Shown piece by piece: positions 9,814 to 22,004 of a stretch of 64,000 nt of DNA. The DNA is taken from the NCBI GenBank assembly GCA_031835245.1, contig JAVKOQ010000182.1, positions 1 to 64,000 of the forward strand. Direction: 5' to 3'. The notes beneath the pieces were generated by a model that saw only the letters and a list, made by a program, of their open reading frames with translations, searched no databases and was not told the DNA's origin. This DNA is from Balamuthia mandrillaris. Its lineage: Eukaryota; Discosea; Longamoebia; Balamuthiidae. The translations under genes were made by a program, and so were the position numbers. Numbering within the stretch: the first letter of the stretch is position 1; every line of letters starts with the position of its first letter.

Positions 9814-11262
9814 ATGGAAGCGCCCAACAGCAGTAGGAGCGCTCCGAGCCCGAGAGGCGGCGTTGGCCACGAAAAGGACGAAACGAAGAAGAAGAAGAAG
9901 GAGCGGTTGGAAAAACATCTGGAGGCGTGGGTGGATCAGCTGGAAGAGCAAGATGAGCAAAGTTGTGGCAGAGTAGCAACTGGGGAGTGCAAGTGGTTGC
10001 CAGTGCGACCCTCGCCGCCGCCCCCGCCGCTCTCGGCAGCTGATTTCACGGCTTATGTAGTCAACAAGCTGCTCTCTTTGCCACTGGAGGCCGTCAAGCT
10101 GCAGCTGCAGTTGCGGTTGGTCGAGGCCAAGGGGAGCCGGCGCGCCGCCTTCGGCGGGGTCTCCGTGGGCGCCCTCGCGAGGCAACACGGTTTTCTTTCT
10201 CTGTGGAGAGGGCTCTTACCCTCCCTGTTGCGGTACTATCCGTTCAACGCTCTTCAGCTCGCCGTCCAAAACACCATCAAAGCGGTGCTCCAACTAACAC
10301 CGGAACGAGACAGGATGGTTATTCTTCTTCTCTCTCCTCTCTCTCTCGCTCTCTCTCTTTGCTTTGTTCCTCTTCGTTCTTCTTTTCTCTGTTTCTTTGT
10401 TCACGCTGTTCTTGTTGTGCTTTGTACGGTCTCTCTTTCTTGTCGTTTCTCTCTTTCTCGTGAATTCTCACTTTCAAACGTTTCAGCACGAAGGGAGGTT
10501 CCTCTATCTAAGAGCGTTGTTGGGCGGATGGGTGGCGGGCGCTCTGTCTTTAGCGGCCGTCTATCCTTTGGACGTGAGTTACACTCGCCTGTCCATGGAC
10601 CTCTCCGGCCGACACTACCGCGGCACGTTCAGCTGTCTCTGGGACATGTACAGGGAGGAGGGCCTGCGAGCTTTGTACAGAGGCTACTTGTTGAGCGCTT
10701 TTGCCATTCTGCCTTATCGCTTCGTGTATTTTGCAAGTAACGAATTCTCTCATTGCTCCAGTGCTCTGCCTCTGTCTCTCCCGTCTTTCTTCACGTGACT
10801 CACTTGTGCTTGTGGTATGAAGGTTGGGACAGCACACAAAAGACCGTATTGAAGGGAGAGACAACGGTGTGGAAGAAATTTTTGCTCGGTCAGATAGCCT
10901 CCATTACCGGTTCGTTTACGATTCTCATTCTATCTTTGGTCATTCTCTCTTTCATCACTAATCCCAACAAATTCTTCTTCCTTTCTTCGTTCTCCGTTCG
11001 AACTATCTTCTTTCTGCGCTCTTCTGTCTTTTTTTTCCTTCTTCTCCCATTAGCAATGACAGCAACGTATCCTTTGGACACCATAAAGAGGGTGATGCAG
11101 GTGAGCAACATGGGCTTGGTGGAGAGCGTGCTGTTGCTATGGCGAGAGGGCGGCGTCAGCGCGTTTTACGCCGGTTTTGTGGTCAATCTTCTCCGCCACT
11201 TCCTTTCCTCCCTTTACTTTTCGCTCTTTGATGAGCTGTTGCAAAAATACACCTTTCCATAG
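9814..11262 (+). CDS. Mitochondrial carrier family (SLC25) protein, 4 exons
   Basis: Exons 9814-10317, 10487-10736, 10823-10909 and 11054-11262 join in phase to about 350 residues. Three repeats are visible with the carrier signature at the end of each odd helix: a degenerate PLEAVKLQLQ in repeat 1, PLDVSYTRL in repeat 2 and PLDTIKRVM in repeat 3. Repeats 1-2 are followed by LWRG- and LYRGY-type motifs. An N-terminal extension of about 75 residues has a KKKKKER patch and a Pro-rich PPPPP stretch and is unusual for the family. The repeat 2-3 pattern (YPLD...RL, LYRG, FA-W) is closest in feel to the ADP/ATP carrier group. The third matrix loop is TYPLDTIKRVMQV, not the RRRMMM of true ADP/ATP carriers, so the substrate is unassigned. 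The first ATG in frame was chosen. Confidence 0.85.
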
Positions 11263-11290
11263 TGTTGCCTTAACGGAAGGGCAAAGACGC

Positions 11291-11297
<7 letters not shown>

Positions 11298-11329
<32 letters not shown>

Positions 11330-11345
11330 AGCAAAGCAGAGAAGC

Positions 11346-11380
<35 letters not shown>
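11298..11380 (+). repeat. Paired (GA)n microsatellites downstream of the carrier gene
   Basis: Two GA tracts at 11298-11322 and 11350-11380, separated by a purine-rich spacer. They are intergenic. Confidence 0.95.
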
Positions 11381-11385
<5 letters not shown>

Positions 11386-11644
11386 GTGCGAAAATAGCTT
11401 TGTGATTTTAGGACAGGAGAAAAGAAGAGAAGAACAGCAGGTGGGAAGGAGAACACAAATCTCCTTTGGGTTAATAATTACACACCACAATTTGAAAAGA
11501 ATTTCCTAAGGGAGGGCGTTGCTCCCCAATTTACCCTCCTATCGTCCGGCAACAGCAACCGGCGAAAAAAAAAAAAGAACGTTATAGGCCTTTTCGTTCT
11601 TTCTCCCAAGCTTGTGCACGGAAGGTCTCTCTTCTCTGTCACTC

Positions 11645-11649
<5 letters not shown>

Positions 11650-11685
<36 letters not shown>
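11650..11685 (+). repeat. (CT)n microsatellite upstream of the Roco gene
   Basis: Uninterrupted TC repeat about 480 bp before the Roco start codon, possibly in a 5' UTR intron. Confidence 0.95.
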
Positions 11686-11688
<3 letters not shown>

Positions 11689-12164
11689 ACTTCTTTTATA
11701 ATAAAAAGCCGGCAGCAACACCAACACCGATACCAAGCGGCCCTCCTCTTCTTTCTTGTGTTATTTATAGGTGCGGCAGGTGAGCGGGGAGTTTTTTTTT
11801 TTTGGTGGGTGAGGAAGAAACGACGTAATTGTTTTTTTTTTAAAGGAAAGAACACACCACGAACAACAGACGACGATAAACAGTTGTTTGTTTGTTGGTT
11901 GGTTGGTTGTGGGGGCCCCAAACCCCACCCACCCACCCATTTTCTTTTTTTTTTTCAAAAAACAAAACAAGAAGCCCAAAAGGGAGGAGCTATATAACGA
12001 ACGAAAAAAAAGTCTTTGCTTATATTGACTTTTTTTTTTTTGGTTTGCTCCTCTGAAGCTGTTGTACGTTTGTTCTTGTTCTTGTTCTTCTTTGTTTGAT
12101 TAACGTTTAATCAACAAAAAAAAAAAAAGTATAAGAGCACAAACTGGCGACGAAAGAAGAGCTG

Positions 12165-12852
12165 ATGGCCGAGAAAGAAATCCTTTCGAGGATTGAGGCC
12201 AACGACCCCTCCCTTGCGCTGCTCCGGTGGCAGATCTACGAGGATGAGTCGGTCGTTAGCCGCATAGCCAAGCGCATCAAGAACAACACCAACCTCAAGC
12301 AGATCAACCTCTCCGGCAACATAACCAACGCCAGCTGCAGCGCCGTCACCCAGATCCTGGAGCTGGGCAAGGCCGTGCAGCACCTCAACCTCTCCCAGAG
12401 CAAGATTGGGGTGAAGGGCTTGGAGAAAATCGCCAAGGCCTTGGAGACCAACACCACGCTCCAATGCTTGACCCTGTCTCAAACAAAGGTTAGTCGCGTT
12501 TGTCAAACTTTTCGCGCGTCATCTCTTCTCTCGTTCTCCCTTTCTCTCGTTTTAGTTTTCGTTCTCCTCTTTTTCGTTTTTCCTCCCTTCTTTGCTTCTT
12601 TCTCATTTCGTTTGTTTGTTGGCCTTGAGATTTTTTTTTGTTCTCCATGCGTTACATACGTGCCCTCTGCTCTCGCTCTCTCTCGCTCTCTCATACCTCT
12701 TGTTTTTATTTTGTTTCCTTTAGCACCCGCAACTGAATGATGTGGCGATTGCCAGCATCGCCACTGCACTTACCATCAACAAAACGTTAAACCGGCTCGA
12801 GTTTATTGCCTTCAACATTACCAATCGTTTGTCTCTCCTCTCTCCTCTCTTA

Positions 12853-12893
<41 letters not shown>

Positions 12894-15800
12894 ATCCTCT
12901 CTCCTCTCAAGTGTAAAAACGATCACTTACTGATTCTCTCTCCCTTGTCGTACTATCCCTCTTAAAAGTGGGCGCCAAATCGCTAGCAGGAATGTTGGCT
13001 CACAACAGCACGCTAGAGTCGTTGAAGCTAAGCGCCAACCCCTTTGGCAACGACGGCATGAAAGACATAGCTCGCAGCCTAAAGACCAACAAAGGCCTCC
13101 GTAGACTTTATCTCGACCGACAGGTCCGCGGAGAAGCTAACCTCAACGACAAAGGCATTCTCTACGTGGCTCACATCCTGAAGGACTTCAACAGCACGCT
13201 CGAGCTGCTGAGCTTCAACCAGAGCGTCATAGACGAGAAGAGCCTCTCTGCCCTGGTGGATTGCAGTCTTTCTCCAACATGCAACCTTAGAGTCCTGCGA
13301 TTGGCCTCCTCCAACCTAACGGATGAGCATCTCTTGATCCTGGCCAGAGGGCTGAGGCAGAACTGCAGCTTGACTAGCTTGGATTTGTCCAACAACAAGA
13401 TCACGGATGATGGCGTGACCCACTTGCGTCTGCGCAGCAACGCTTTCTTGCGTGAACTTAATCTTTCTGGCAACGAAAAGGTGAGTTCATAGTCTTATCA
13501 TTTCTTGCTATACTCGTTGCCCTTAATAATACTGTCATTAAAGGTGGGCAATAAAGCAATGCTGGAACTTGGCCGCATGCTCAAGTACAACCACAGCCTC
13601 GTGAGGTTGCTTTGCAACGACTGCCCTGTCGCTGACAAGGCCAAGTCAGGCCTATCCGCCTACATCGAGCTCAACTTCACCATCCGTCACATCTCCTTCT
13701 CTGCTGAGGATAACGGGCGCGGGCTGAGCAGCGAAGGCAACGCCTTCCTTGAGCGCAATACCGACAAAGCCAACAAGCTCGCCAACTTACATCAATCCTT
13801 CAAACAAAAACGTATGAAAGGAGACAGCGGCCTCTTCTCGAATACTTATCAAAAGGCATTGGACCTGGGAGGCTTTCACTTTTGTTCGGATACTTCTACT
13901 TTGGTTAAGTTCATCAAGAAGGAGCTTCGCAAAAAACAGGGCAAAGGTCTAACTAAGCTCTACCTTTACTCCAACCGATTGCCTCATTTTCCACAAGAGG
14001 TGATGCTCTATGGGCATGAGCTCACCGTCTTGGATCTTTCTGGCAACTTCCTCACCTCCATTCCTTCCTCTGCACTCTCCAACATGAAGTCCTTGGAACA
14101 CTTGGACTTGCGCTTCAACCGACTTTCCTCCATTCCTCCTGAAATTGCTCTTCTCACCAACTTAAGGTATGAACGCCTCCCTCTCTCCTCTCTCTCTCTC
14201 TCTCTCTCATTCTCGTTTTCTCTCTCGCTCTCTGGCTCTTTTTTATTTCTATGGTGATGTTGCTGGTATTCTTCTTCTTATTTTTGTTTCTACTTCATTC
14301 CTGCTTCCATTGTACTGTTTTTGCGTTCAACAGAATCCTTTTGCTGGATCACAACGACTTGGAAAGTTTGCCTAAACGGATATTTGCATTGAAGAAGTTG
14401 ACCCAACTGACGCTTTCACAAAACCCTATCGAGGAGAAGGACCTTTGTCTGATGAGCATCTATGAACAGATTAATCACCCCGCCTTGCACCTTTCCGGGT
14501 TGAAAATGTTCACCCTTCCGGAGGAATTCTTCCTTGCTGTGGCTGAATCCAAAACTATCGACACCATTAACTTGAGCAACAACAAACTCACCTCTCTGCC
14601 TCCTGAAATCGGAAGTCTCACCTCCATTACTTCTCTTGACGTCTCCAACAACAACCTGAACGGTCTTCCTTGGCAGTTGGTACGTTTTTGCTGTTTCTGT
14701 TTTACTTTGTCTGTTTTAACTTGTGCAAGCTAACTTTGTTTACTTTCAGGGAGACCTAACAAACCTCAAAACGCTGAACCTAAGCGGAAATCCTCTTGTC
14801 CTCATCCCCGACGAAGTGGTTACTCAAGAAGTGAGCAAGCTGTTGGGCTATGTACGAGCCTTGAAAGATGGCAAAAGCAAAGTCTATCGCATGAAGCTCA
14901 TGTTTGTCGGCCAGGAGAATGTCGGCAAGACAAGCTTGTACAACCTCCTCAGCACAACGGCACAGGATGAGGAGGACATGACCGAGGAGGAGATACTCCT
15001 CCAGAATGCCGTCAAGAAGAAGAATTCCATCGTTCCTGGCGCCATTGCAAGAAAAGCCAAAATAGTGGTGCCAGGAGTAGGAGATAAGGAAGCTCTGGGC
15101 AACGAGTTTGTGGATACCGTCTCCACGGATGGCATCGACATTCACAATCTTCGTTTCCCAGCAGCTGCTCCCGAGGGCAAGGACGTCAATGTCAGCTGCT
15201 GGGACTTTGCAGGACAGGAGCTCTATTACTCCACTCACGCCTTCTTTCTTTCCAAGCGCTCCCTCTTCTTGGTGGTGTTCAACATGGCGGAGCCTATAGA
15301 AGTCAGCAAAAAGAAGATTGACTACTGGTTGGCTTCCATTCACTCAAAGACCAAAGCGAGCCCTGTGCTGGTGGTTGGCACCCATAGAGACGCCAAGAAA
15401 TGTACGAAGGAGTATGTCAAGGAAATGTTTGGCGCTCTTGCTGGCAGTTATCAAGACAAATACCCTGGCATCAAGGTAAGTGCTCTCTATCACTACTCAA
15501 TGTGTAAGTTGTTGTTTGCTTTGTTTAGTTTTCATTTGCTAGCTTGATATTTTTTGCTTTGATGCTAATATGATTCATCGCGAAGGGCTACTTTGCTGTC
15601 AGTTGCCGAACGAAGAAAGGATTCAAGAAGCTTCGCGAAGCCCTCCTCTCAACTGTCTTAGAACAAAAACACATGGGCGAAGAAATACCAAGCTCCTTCG
15701 CGATGCTGGAAGAACAAATCAAGATAGCGAGGAAAGCCATTTCTCCTCCCATTCTCATGATGGAGGACTTTAAGGAAATGGCCATCAAATGCGGTGTAGA

Positions 15801-18501
15801 GGATAGGAGCGTTGCATCGGCCCTGCAGTTCATGCATGACTTGGGCATCATAGTAAAGTTCACCGGAAATTCGTATCGCACCAATCTGGCCTTGGAGAAT
15901 CTCATTATCTTGGATCCAACATGGTTATCCTCGGTGTTTCGAAGCATCGTCACCACGAAGCACAACTGCGTAAGCGAAGGTATCATCGAGCACAAGAACT
16001 TGATACATATCTGGAAGCCGCCCAAGTATCCTACCGAGTTGCATGAAAGCTTGCTTGCCATTCTTGAAAAGTGTGAAGTTTCTTATCCTCTTCAGAAAGG
16101 TAACTTACCTGGGGTCTATTATCCTTTCCTTTCGTTAGACTAACTTCCATTACTCCTCTCTCCCTCTCCTTCTCTCAAGGTCTTTCATCTGGACGTAGCT
16201 TGATTGCCACTTTGCTTCCGGACCTGAAGCCTGTTCCAGAAGATTTAGAGCGGGCAGGCTGGGCTGCCTCCTGCTTGACCAAAGACAAACGAGACGGTAC
16301 CATCATGCGTGTTTATGGCTTGGATTTCTTGCCTCATGGTTTATATTTTCTTTCTCTATTTTTCTTTTATTCTCCTTTTACAAACCAAACTCAAAAAACA
16401 AAACAAAACAAAAACAGGACTATTTAGCCGTTTCATGGTAAGAACGTTGCAGATAACAAGTCCAAAACTATATTGGAAGAACGGCATTTTGGTCGCTCAT
16501 AATTCTGTGGGTGGCAACACATTGGGCCTTTTGGAAGCCAACGAGGAAGAACAACAGAGTAAATACTTTCACCTCCTTCCTAAAGTGTATTTGATACACT
16601 AAACTTTGCATTCTTTTTCCTCTCCTATTCTATCTCTCGCTCTCTCTTTCTCTCTCTTACAGTTTACATCCAAGTGCGAGGCACCAACCCAGCTAACCTG
16701 ATGACAATTTTGGATGCCTCGCTAATGAACTTGGTACAGTCATGGTTCGAAGTGAACTGCGAAGCGTTTGCCGTCTGTAGGTGCGACCACTGCGGCAAAG
16801 GAAAGAAAAAGCTATCGGAGCGCACATTGGTGCCCCTCAGCGTTTGCCAGAAGAGCGCCTTCCAAGGGGAAGACTCTGTTCCTTGTCCACACACTTCCTC
16901 TGTGCCACTTGATCTGGTTTGTTATATTCTCCCTCCTCCCTCCTCTCTTCTCGCTTCTCTTTTTCTCCTTTCTCTAGCCGCTTTTATTCATTTCATTGTA
17001 TAACTTTGTGAACGTTGTAACACTGTGCAGTTGGTGCCAGATCTTACGTTGGCAGACCTCAGCGATGCCTTCATACAATTCGATGATATAGAACTGGGCA
17101 CTCAAATAGGAGAAGGAGGGGCGGCAACGGTTTATAAGGGAGAGTACAAAGGGCAAACGGTGGCAGTAAAAGAGCTGAAAATGAATACCAAAAAGAAGCT
17201 TTCGGAGGAAAAACGGGAATTGATGAAGATACAGATTTTCAACGAGTTCAGAGCTGAAGCTTGGATAATGAAGACGTTGCAACATCCTAACATCGTCCGC
17301 ATGATTGGTATTGTCTCGCTTATCTTGTCTTCCTTCTGCTTTAGTCTTTATGCTCCTTTTCTCCTCATTTTTGACATTATGAAAAAAGGTTTGAGCAAAC
17401 GTCCATTGGCGCTGGTCACAGAATACGTGCCACATGGATCCCTCTACGACCTCCTTCATCGAGACGATCTCGACAAAATTTTGAACTGGAAAATGCGAAT
17501 GAAGCTGGTTATAGACATCGCCAAAGGGGTGGAATGTATGCACGCACAAACTCCACAAATCATTCACCGTGACTTGAAGACGCTTAACGTGCTGGTAATA
17601 GTTCTTTCCGTCTTCTCTTCTCTCGCTCTCACTTTCGTTCATCGCTGATACATTCGCATCAAACCAGTTGACCAGCATTGATCCAGATGAGCAAGTTGTT
17701 TGCAAAGTCGCTGACTTTGGAACATGTGTCGCTTCAACGACCTTTGTTGGAAGAGTGGTTGACAATCCTCTCTGGCTTGCCCCTGAAATCATGGCCGGCT
17801 ATGAATACTCGGAGAAGGTTTCCTCCTCTTTATCTCACCTCCTGCTCTCCTCTCTTCTACTCTCCAGTTCTTCCTACCACTAACTTCTGTATGTTGATAA
17901 CAAACATAACACAAAAGGCGGACATTTATTCCTTTGCAATGATAATGTATGAAGTGTTGACAGCCAAACTTCCCTTTGACGAGTACGAGATCCGTTTCGT
18001 GGCTAAACTGGAGAAGCAGATAGAGGAAGGGCTGCGTCCAACCATCCCAGTGGCCTCCACTCCTCCCCTCTATGCGCAGCTGATGCGAGACTGTTGGGCA
18101 GGCAATCCCAACGACCGTCCCCCTATGACGGAGGTGGTCCGCAGATTGAAGGCCATGTATTCGGACATTGCTGAGCTGCCCTATGGTTGGGAGGATGCCA
18201 GCTTGGCCGTGGAAGCGGCGGCCATCGAGGCAGAGAACGAAAGTAAGAGGAGAGAGAAGGAAGAGCAGCAAGGACTGGCCTCTCCTCAGCGTGATAACAG
18301 ACGAGCCCTGCTGCGCAGCACTGATCTCTTCACTGGTAACGACATGCTTGGCAAGAGCGGATCGTTGGTTGGAGCAGATTCTCCTGTGGTTTCGGCGCTC
18401 AACCGGCATAGTAAGGATTCGCCTACAGTGAGTCCTACCTCTTCGTTTAGTGATAATCCAGAAACGAAAGGCTGGAGTACTGGCCGGTACATGCAACAAG
18501 G

Positions 18502-18548
<47 letters not shown>

Positions 18549-18850
18549 CTCGTCTATTGCAATGGAATGATCCTAAACGAGATGAAACTGCAGCCATGTT
18601 TTCAAACGGAGGGTTGGATAGCATTGATACAAGAAGCCACGAGAAGCTCCCGCTTCCAAACGATGGAAGTGGTGATCTCTCAAACAAGTCGAAAAAGGGG
18701 AGTAAGAAGTTACCGAGACTGGACAAAGGCAAAGAAAAGGAAAAGACTCCCAAGAAAGAAAAAACAAAGAAAGAGAAGACGAAGAAAGAGAAGACAAAGA
18801 AAGACAAATCAAAGAAAAAGGGCAAGGAAGAAGTCGTTGTCAACCTGTAG
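12165..18850 (+). CDS. Roco protein: LRR - Roc GTPase - COR - kinase, about 1,700 aa
   Basis: Large multi-exon Roco-family kinase (relatives are Dictyostelium Roco proteins and animal LRRK2). Domain order: RNI-type leucine-rich repeats (12165-13490, e.g. LTSLDLSNNKITDDG); classic LRRs (13950-14810, LP..I-type, e.g. SLDVSNNNLNGLP); Roc GTPase (14890-15650) with P-loop GQENVGKTSL, switch WDFAGQE and VVGTHRD; COR region (about 15650-17000); protein kinase (17080-18190); and a Ser-rich then KEKTKK-repeat tail. The kinase has VAVKELK, HRDLKTLNVL, VADFGTC, LAPEIM and DIYSFAMIMYEVLT. The Gly-rich loop reads GEGGAATV, with Ala where the third Gly is expected. At least 12 introns are read, several holding (CT)n. 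The intron near 18501-18580 has a length divisible by three and no stop, so its retention would insert a Ser-Leu run. The product is probably a membrane- or cortex-associated signalling kinase. Confidence 0.92.
12855..12891 (+). repeat. (CT)n in a Roco intron
   Basis: About 18 CT units within the intron after the ITN-ending LRR exon. Confidence 0.95.
18506..18545 (+). repeat. (CT)n in the last Roco intron
   Basis: About 20 CT units directly after the donor. They read as (Ser-Leu)n without a stop in the coding frame. Confidence 0.95.
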
Positions 18851-19469
18851 CTTGCCTTACACGTTTTCATACCAAGCGAGGAGGAGATGCAAAAACGAAA
18901 GCAGGCGGCCTTGGTTTTTTGCACTCCGCCCAACTGCAAAAACGTGCTTGTACTTTAATATTTCATTAGAATCTATAGTTATAGTCAAAGGCAAGAAGAA
19001 CAAGTGAACACACAAGAGCTTTGCTTTGGGATGGCAGCGTTTGCAGGAATTCTTTTCGGTTGAGCGGCGAGAGTCCATCGTTCATATGACCAACGCACAA
19101 TGGTTTGGTTTGGCGGTCCTTGTCGACACTAATTTCTCCTGCTAAAGTAGCTGGGAAGCACAGGGACTTTTTTGCTGCCCTTTTTTCCCTTGCCACATCT
19201 CTTCATTCATATAGCTACATTATTGTGTTATTTCTTCGTTGTTAGTGCTACTTGTTTGTTGTTACATGCCTCCTTTTCTTTCTACCTGAGAGACTTTTCT
19301 GGATGTACAAAACAGGAAGCTGGAGGATGAGAAAGAGAGAGAGAGAGAGAACCAAATAGTTGTCTCCGCTATTGCAAGGGGGCATCATGCGCCTTGCAAC
19401 ACTTTCGCTAAGGTGGGAACCAATAAAGAAGCAGCACCAACGACGAGGAATCTGGACATTAGGATTGCG
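18851..19469. other. Region between the Roco gene and the small basic-protein gene
   Basis: No gene is recognised with confidence. A minus-strand open frame (18966-19196, 76 residues, starting MAREKRAAKKS) has an ATG but no recognisable family. A short GA run sits at 19334-19350. The region probably contains the Roco 3' UTR. Confidence 0.4.
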
Positions 19470-19694
19470 ATGAGCGGGAGAAACCACCGCCCCGAAGGCA
19501 CACGTGCGAAGGCACAAGGCGTGTGGTTTCTACCATAGTCGGGTTTCTACCGAAGAATCAAAATCACCACCAAATCAAAGCAGGGTAGACGAAGACCACG
19601 CGGGCGGCGAAAGGGAATGCCCTGCATCAAGCACGTCAACCCCTTGTTCGACCCGATGGCGGACCTCTTCGAGGGCTTGGAGCTCGAAGCTTAA
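19470..19694 (+). CDS. Possible small basic protein of 53 residues, 2 exons
   Basis: Exon 1 (19470-19520, MSGRNHRPEGTRAKAQG) and exon 2 (19584-19694) join in phase 0 across a 63-bp GT-AG interval. Exon 2 begins GRRRPRGRRKG and ends DLFEGLELEA. Exon 2 codons almost all end in G or C (CCC, TGC, ATC, AAG, CAC, GTC, AAC), unlike the AT-rich surroundings, which argues for real, strongly selected coding sequence. The donor GTGTGG is weak, so exon 1 is less certain than exon 2. An Arg-rich head with a short acidic tail fits a nucleic-acid or ribosome-associated small protein, but no family is recognised. Confidence 0.4.
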
Positions 19695-19894
19695 TAGTAC
19701 GATACCGAACAAAGAGAAGGAGGTACAAAACAGGAAACCGAAAAAAAATGATTGACCAAATGCTTTTTTTATCTACAAAGAAGGCCAAACATAATAATAA
19801 ATAGAACAAGAAAGAACAAGCCGCTCTTTCACCTATTGAAAGACAGGCCAGCTCAACTGAATCCAAAATCTTGTTGCTCATCTTCTGAGAAAGT

Positions 19895-22004
19895 CTACTC
19901 CTCATTAGGACCAAGCGTCGAATGGTGATAATAGTCACCGGGATAATCCAAAGTGCGTCTTTCCTCCTCTTCAGAAGAGGTAGCTGTTGGGAGGGAGGAA
20001 GAATCGTTATTATATTTGGCCATCATTTCGGAAAGCTTTTGCTGCTTCTCCTCTTGTCTTCTTCGTGCAGCGGTCTTCAGCCGTTCGTGGAACTGCTGCA
20101 TCATGGCCCGTTGGGTCTGTGGGACGAGCACCGACTCTACTTCCTCTTCTTCCACAAAGTGGACGTCTTGTAAGTTCAAGTCGTCCACTTGTCTTGATAG
20201 ACGAAATATATCTGAGACGTTGGGCCGCTTATCCCCGCTACGATTGCTGCAATAGCTGCCGTGGCCATAAGAGCCTAGGCTTGAAGTTGAGGAATGACGA
20301 GGCGAGCTGTCAAGGCTACGTGAGTGAAGAGGATCCTTTTGTCCTTCGTCGTCGCCATTATGGGGATGAGGAAAGGCGAGGTCCAACAGAGAACAATCGG
20401 ATGGCAGTTCTTGCTTCACTTGAGCCGTTTTGTATTGATTGCCGTTTATCTCGAAGTCATCTGAAGATAGCCGAGTAATACACACCAATTTGCGACCGTT
20501 GCTGTTGCTAACTTCTTTGTGCTTGTGCTCTTCCTGGTTGCTTTCGTTCTTCTTTTTTGGGAGAGAAGAGGCGCAGATGTAGCTGACAGTGGGGTCAACG
20601 GGCAGTTGCTGTAGCGAAAAGATGACGGTGCCGTGCTCCAACGGCAACGGTTGAGAGGGTGATGCCCGTCGTCCTGATTTGCCGAACACGCTCTTCATCT
20701 TTCCCCACACTCCTTTCCTTCGAGAGCTTGGTCCTCTCCCGCTCCTATTTCGTTGTTTACTGTAACTGGTGTTGGCATTTCCTTCACTCTCTTTGTTGGC
20801 ATCAAGTTCATCCGTTGAAGAATCTTTGGTCTCTGTTTCTTGCTCCTTGATAAGTTTGGGAACGGCTATCACTGGAATGCCATCATAGAACTTGAGTCCT
20901 GTAAACTTTTCCACTTGTGCTTCTGCCGAGGGACACTCCTCATCTTCCTTTTCAGCCTAATGTTATACAATTGATTTGTTAATGATACCGTTTTCGCCCT
21001 CTCTTTCTTTTTTTTTTCTATCTTTCTCTGCTTTCCTTTAGTTGCTAGGGAAGGCATACCAGTAGTACTGGCTTTGCGTTTTGTACATCAATAGTAAGTA
21101 TACCCTCCGTAGATACAAAGTCCTCTTCTTCTGGAATGTTGATTACGCGTTGCCGCTGGTTGCTCTTGTCAACTTTTGCATAGAGTTGCGTTTAGTGGAA
21201 TCAGAACTTCAATAGACAAGACGCAAGCAGCAAGCAGCCAGAAAGAAGAAGGAAGACAGAAAGAAGAAGTGGAAGGACGAAGCTACCTCCTTCAACTGAC
21301 AACAAGACCTGCCGCTCCGAAATCCTTTCCAACCTGGTCCCATTTTCGGTGTAAAACCAGCGACCGTCTTGCAGTTCCCTCAAAGAGAAGATCACCTTTC
21401 CCTGTTTATGTTTTGTGGTTATGGTTTTTTTTTTAAAACAAAAAAAGAGTCCAAACATCAAAATAGAGCAAAAAGGTGAACGTACGTTTCCTCGTTCATC
21501 GTAGATTTGGTAACCTTCCTTCAACGTGTTCTCAAGCACGGCTTGGTCCACTTGGAGGGCCAAGGCCAAGGCCGTGGCACCCAACACAGAGGATCGATCC
21601 AGCTCCTCGTCATCATCCTCGTAGTCTTCCTCCTCTGATATTTCATTCTCGCTCTCATGAGAGCTGTTGCCCCCTTCCTCCTCCTCGTGTTTGCTCTGTT
21701 GCCGTTGTGGTGGTGGATGCCTCCACCAGTTTGTGACCCGTTTGGCATGCTCCCAATCGTTTGGCTCCGTGTGATCGAGGCTGCTGCTTGCGCTCTCGCT
21801 CCCTCCCCCACTGCTGATACTACTGCTGCTGCTAATCGTGGGGACCGCAGGAGGCGGAGGAGAAGAAGAAGGAACAAAGAAAGTGCTCTCACTTATGCTT
21901 CGTTTTCTTGGCGCCTTTGTTCTGGAAGGGCAGTCGCTGTTGTCCAAAGGTAAGCCCATGTCCTCCATGCCATTGATGCCCCTCCTCCCCAAATCTCCCT
22001 TCAA
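19895..22004 (-). CDS. Unrecognised Ser-rich, charged protein, 4 visible exons
   Basis: Minus-strand exons: about 22004-21487 (ending YDERGN), about 21461-21290 (GKVIFSLRELQDGRW...), about 21174-21062 (VDKSNQRQRVINIPEEED...) and about 20957-19895 (AEKEDEEC... to the TAG at 19895). The product exceeds 600 residues. The N-terminal third is poly-Ser, Pro-rich and acidic. Two short segments echo each other, KVIFSLRELQDG..WFY and TVIFSLQQLPVDP..SY, suggesting a duplicated small beta-rich unit. The C-terminal helix is Gln/Arg-rich and coiled-coil-like (QRAMMQQFHERLKTAARRR). No ATG opens exon 1 at its splice-like start, so the true start may be the internal ATG near 21968 or an upstream exon in 22005-22200. 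No known domain is recognised. Confidence 0.6.

Larger units (their letters stand above)
11263..12164. other. Low-complexity intergenic region upstream of the Roco gene
   Basis: No coding exon is recognised. It holds two (GA)n tracts (11298-11322 and 11350-11380), a (CT)n tract (11650-11685), several poly-T/poly-A runs, and a (GTTT)n/(GGTT)n stretch leading through GGGGGCCCC into CCCACCCACCCA (about 11883-11940). It probably carries the 5' UTR and promoter of the Roco gene. Confidence 0.6.

Noticed and set aside
14780-15343. Minus-strand open frame of 187 codons
   Set aside because: Antisense of the Roc GTPase exon, which has clear conserved motifs on the plus strand.
19480-19530. Hairpin (GAAACCAC...GTGGTTTC) considered as a structured RNA gene
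   Set aside because: Short imperfect stem overlapping a better-supported small coding exon and donor; no known RNA signature.
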